DNA of 64,000 bases, from positions 62,001-126,000 of the forward strand of contig JAEUKE010000270.1 of NCBI GenBank assembly GCA_016794345.1. Reading direction: 5' to 3'. This document shows, one piece after another, positions 63,662 to 64,000 of this stretch. The notes beneath the pieces are model-generated. The model was not told where the DNA came from. It saw only the letters and a program-made list of their open reading frames with translations, and searched no databases. This DNA is from Myxococcales bacterium. GTDB lineage: Bacteria; Myxococcota_A; Polyangia; Polyangiales; Polyangiaceae. Position numbers and translations under genes: made by a program. Position 1 is the stretch's first letter. Each line of letters begins with the position of its first letter.

Positions 63662-64000
63662 ATGCCCGCGCCCTCCGAACGCCCCCGCGCCGACCGCCAG
63701 GGGCCCGAGATCTCGGTCGAGCCGCTCAAGTACCACGTCGGAGACGTGCTCGCGGAGAAGTACCGCCTCGAGGAGCTGCTCGGGCAGGGCGGAATGGGAT
63801 CGGTGTGGCGCGCGCGCAACCTCGCGCTCGAGGCCGACGTCGCCGTGAAGTTCGTCCACGGCGAGCTCGCCTCCGCCGAAAGCACGGAGCGGCTGAAGCG
63901 CGAGGCACACGCGGCCGCGCGGCTCGAGCACCCCTCCGCGGTCCGCGTCTACGACTTCGGCACGAGCGAGGTCGGTGATCCGTTCATCGTCATGGAGCTC
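63662..64000 (+). CDS. Ser/Thr protein kinase, partial
   Basis: The first 113 residues of a Ser/Thr kinase cut by the window edge. The ATP-binding loop GQGGMGSVWRAR and the catalytic Lys in DVAVKFVHGE are visible, followed by LKREAHAAARLEHPSAVRVY and the hinge region IVMEL. No transmembrane segment precedes the domain. The ATG at 63662 follows a CTATAGT stretch that could be a -10 promoter element. It is divergent from the MBL-fold gene, with 54 bases between. Confidence 0.88.
   Translation, partial: MPAPSERPRADRQGPEISVEPLKYHVGDVLAEKYRLEELLGQGGMGSVWRARNLALEADVAVKFVHGELASAESTERLKREAHAAARLEHPSAVRVYDFGTSEVGDPFIVMEL

Overview
The window is GC-rich and dense with lipoproteins, hybrid histidine kinases, eukaryote-type Ser/Thr kinases and a DUF2378/TIGR02265-type protein, a family expanded in myxobacteria. 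Together with a sigma factor of the myxobacterial type and an ERG4/ERG24-type sterol reductase, this points to a member of the Myxococcota, most likely Polyangiales. That placement is inferred from gene content, not from a marker gene. I see no tRNA, rRNA, CRISPR array, complete insertion sequence or replication origin.

Left third (1-19.2 kb): a cupin, a divergent and isolated EF-Tu with a hairpin-rich leader, and a lone receiver protein sharing stop-codon bases with a GldG-like lipoprotein. A three-gene signalling operon follows (FIST sensor, histidine kinase, REC-PAS-GGDEF-EAL protein). Next is a small atypical segment between two copies of an 88-89 bp repeat, holding a truncated PP2C phosphatase and a small exported protein, then a gene-end remnant and a kelch-type lipoprotein. 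The minus strand then carries an NB-ARC/TPR/winged-helix regulator translationally coupled to a TPR membrane protein, several lipoproteins and a secreted trypsin-like protease with a PPC domain.

Middle (19-42 kb): small metabolic and unknown genes, an M1 aminopeptidase, a divergent quinone oxidoreductase/HxlR pair with a clear operator palindrome, a P-domain lipoprotein, a PAS-rich hybrid kinase, and a lipoprotein M1-like peptidase. A fragment of a DUF5996 gene carries a 101-bp segment in inverted orientation; turning it back restores one open frame. Then come an MbnP/MbnH pair with a third coupled gene, an enoyl-CoA hydratase-like protein, a coiled-coil lipoprotein coupled to an exonuclease-like/GIY-YIG protein, and a transsulfuration-type PLP enzyme.

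Right third (42-64 kb): a tightly overlapping five-gene operon (NadE-like amidotransferase, acyl carrier protein, AMP-forming ligase, glutamine-dependent asparagine synthase, GNAT-like protein) that looks like an amide-forming assembly line. After it lie a Tat-exported DUF362 protein, another hybrid kinase, and a block of three complete Ser/Thr kinases. One kinase carries an N-terminal anti-sigma-type zinc motif and is divergent from a myxobacterial-type sigma factor. This part also has a barnase-type RNase lipoprotein lacking its catalytic His, a ferritin-like diiron protein, a sterol reductase, a glyoxalase II-like hydrolase, and the start of another kinase cut by the window edge.
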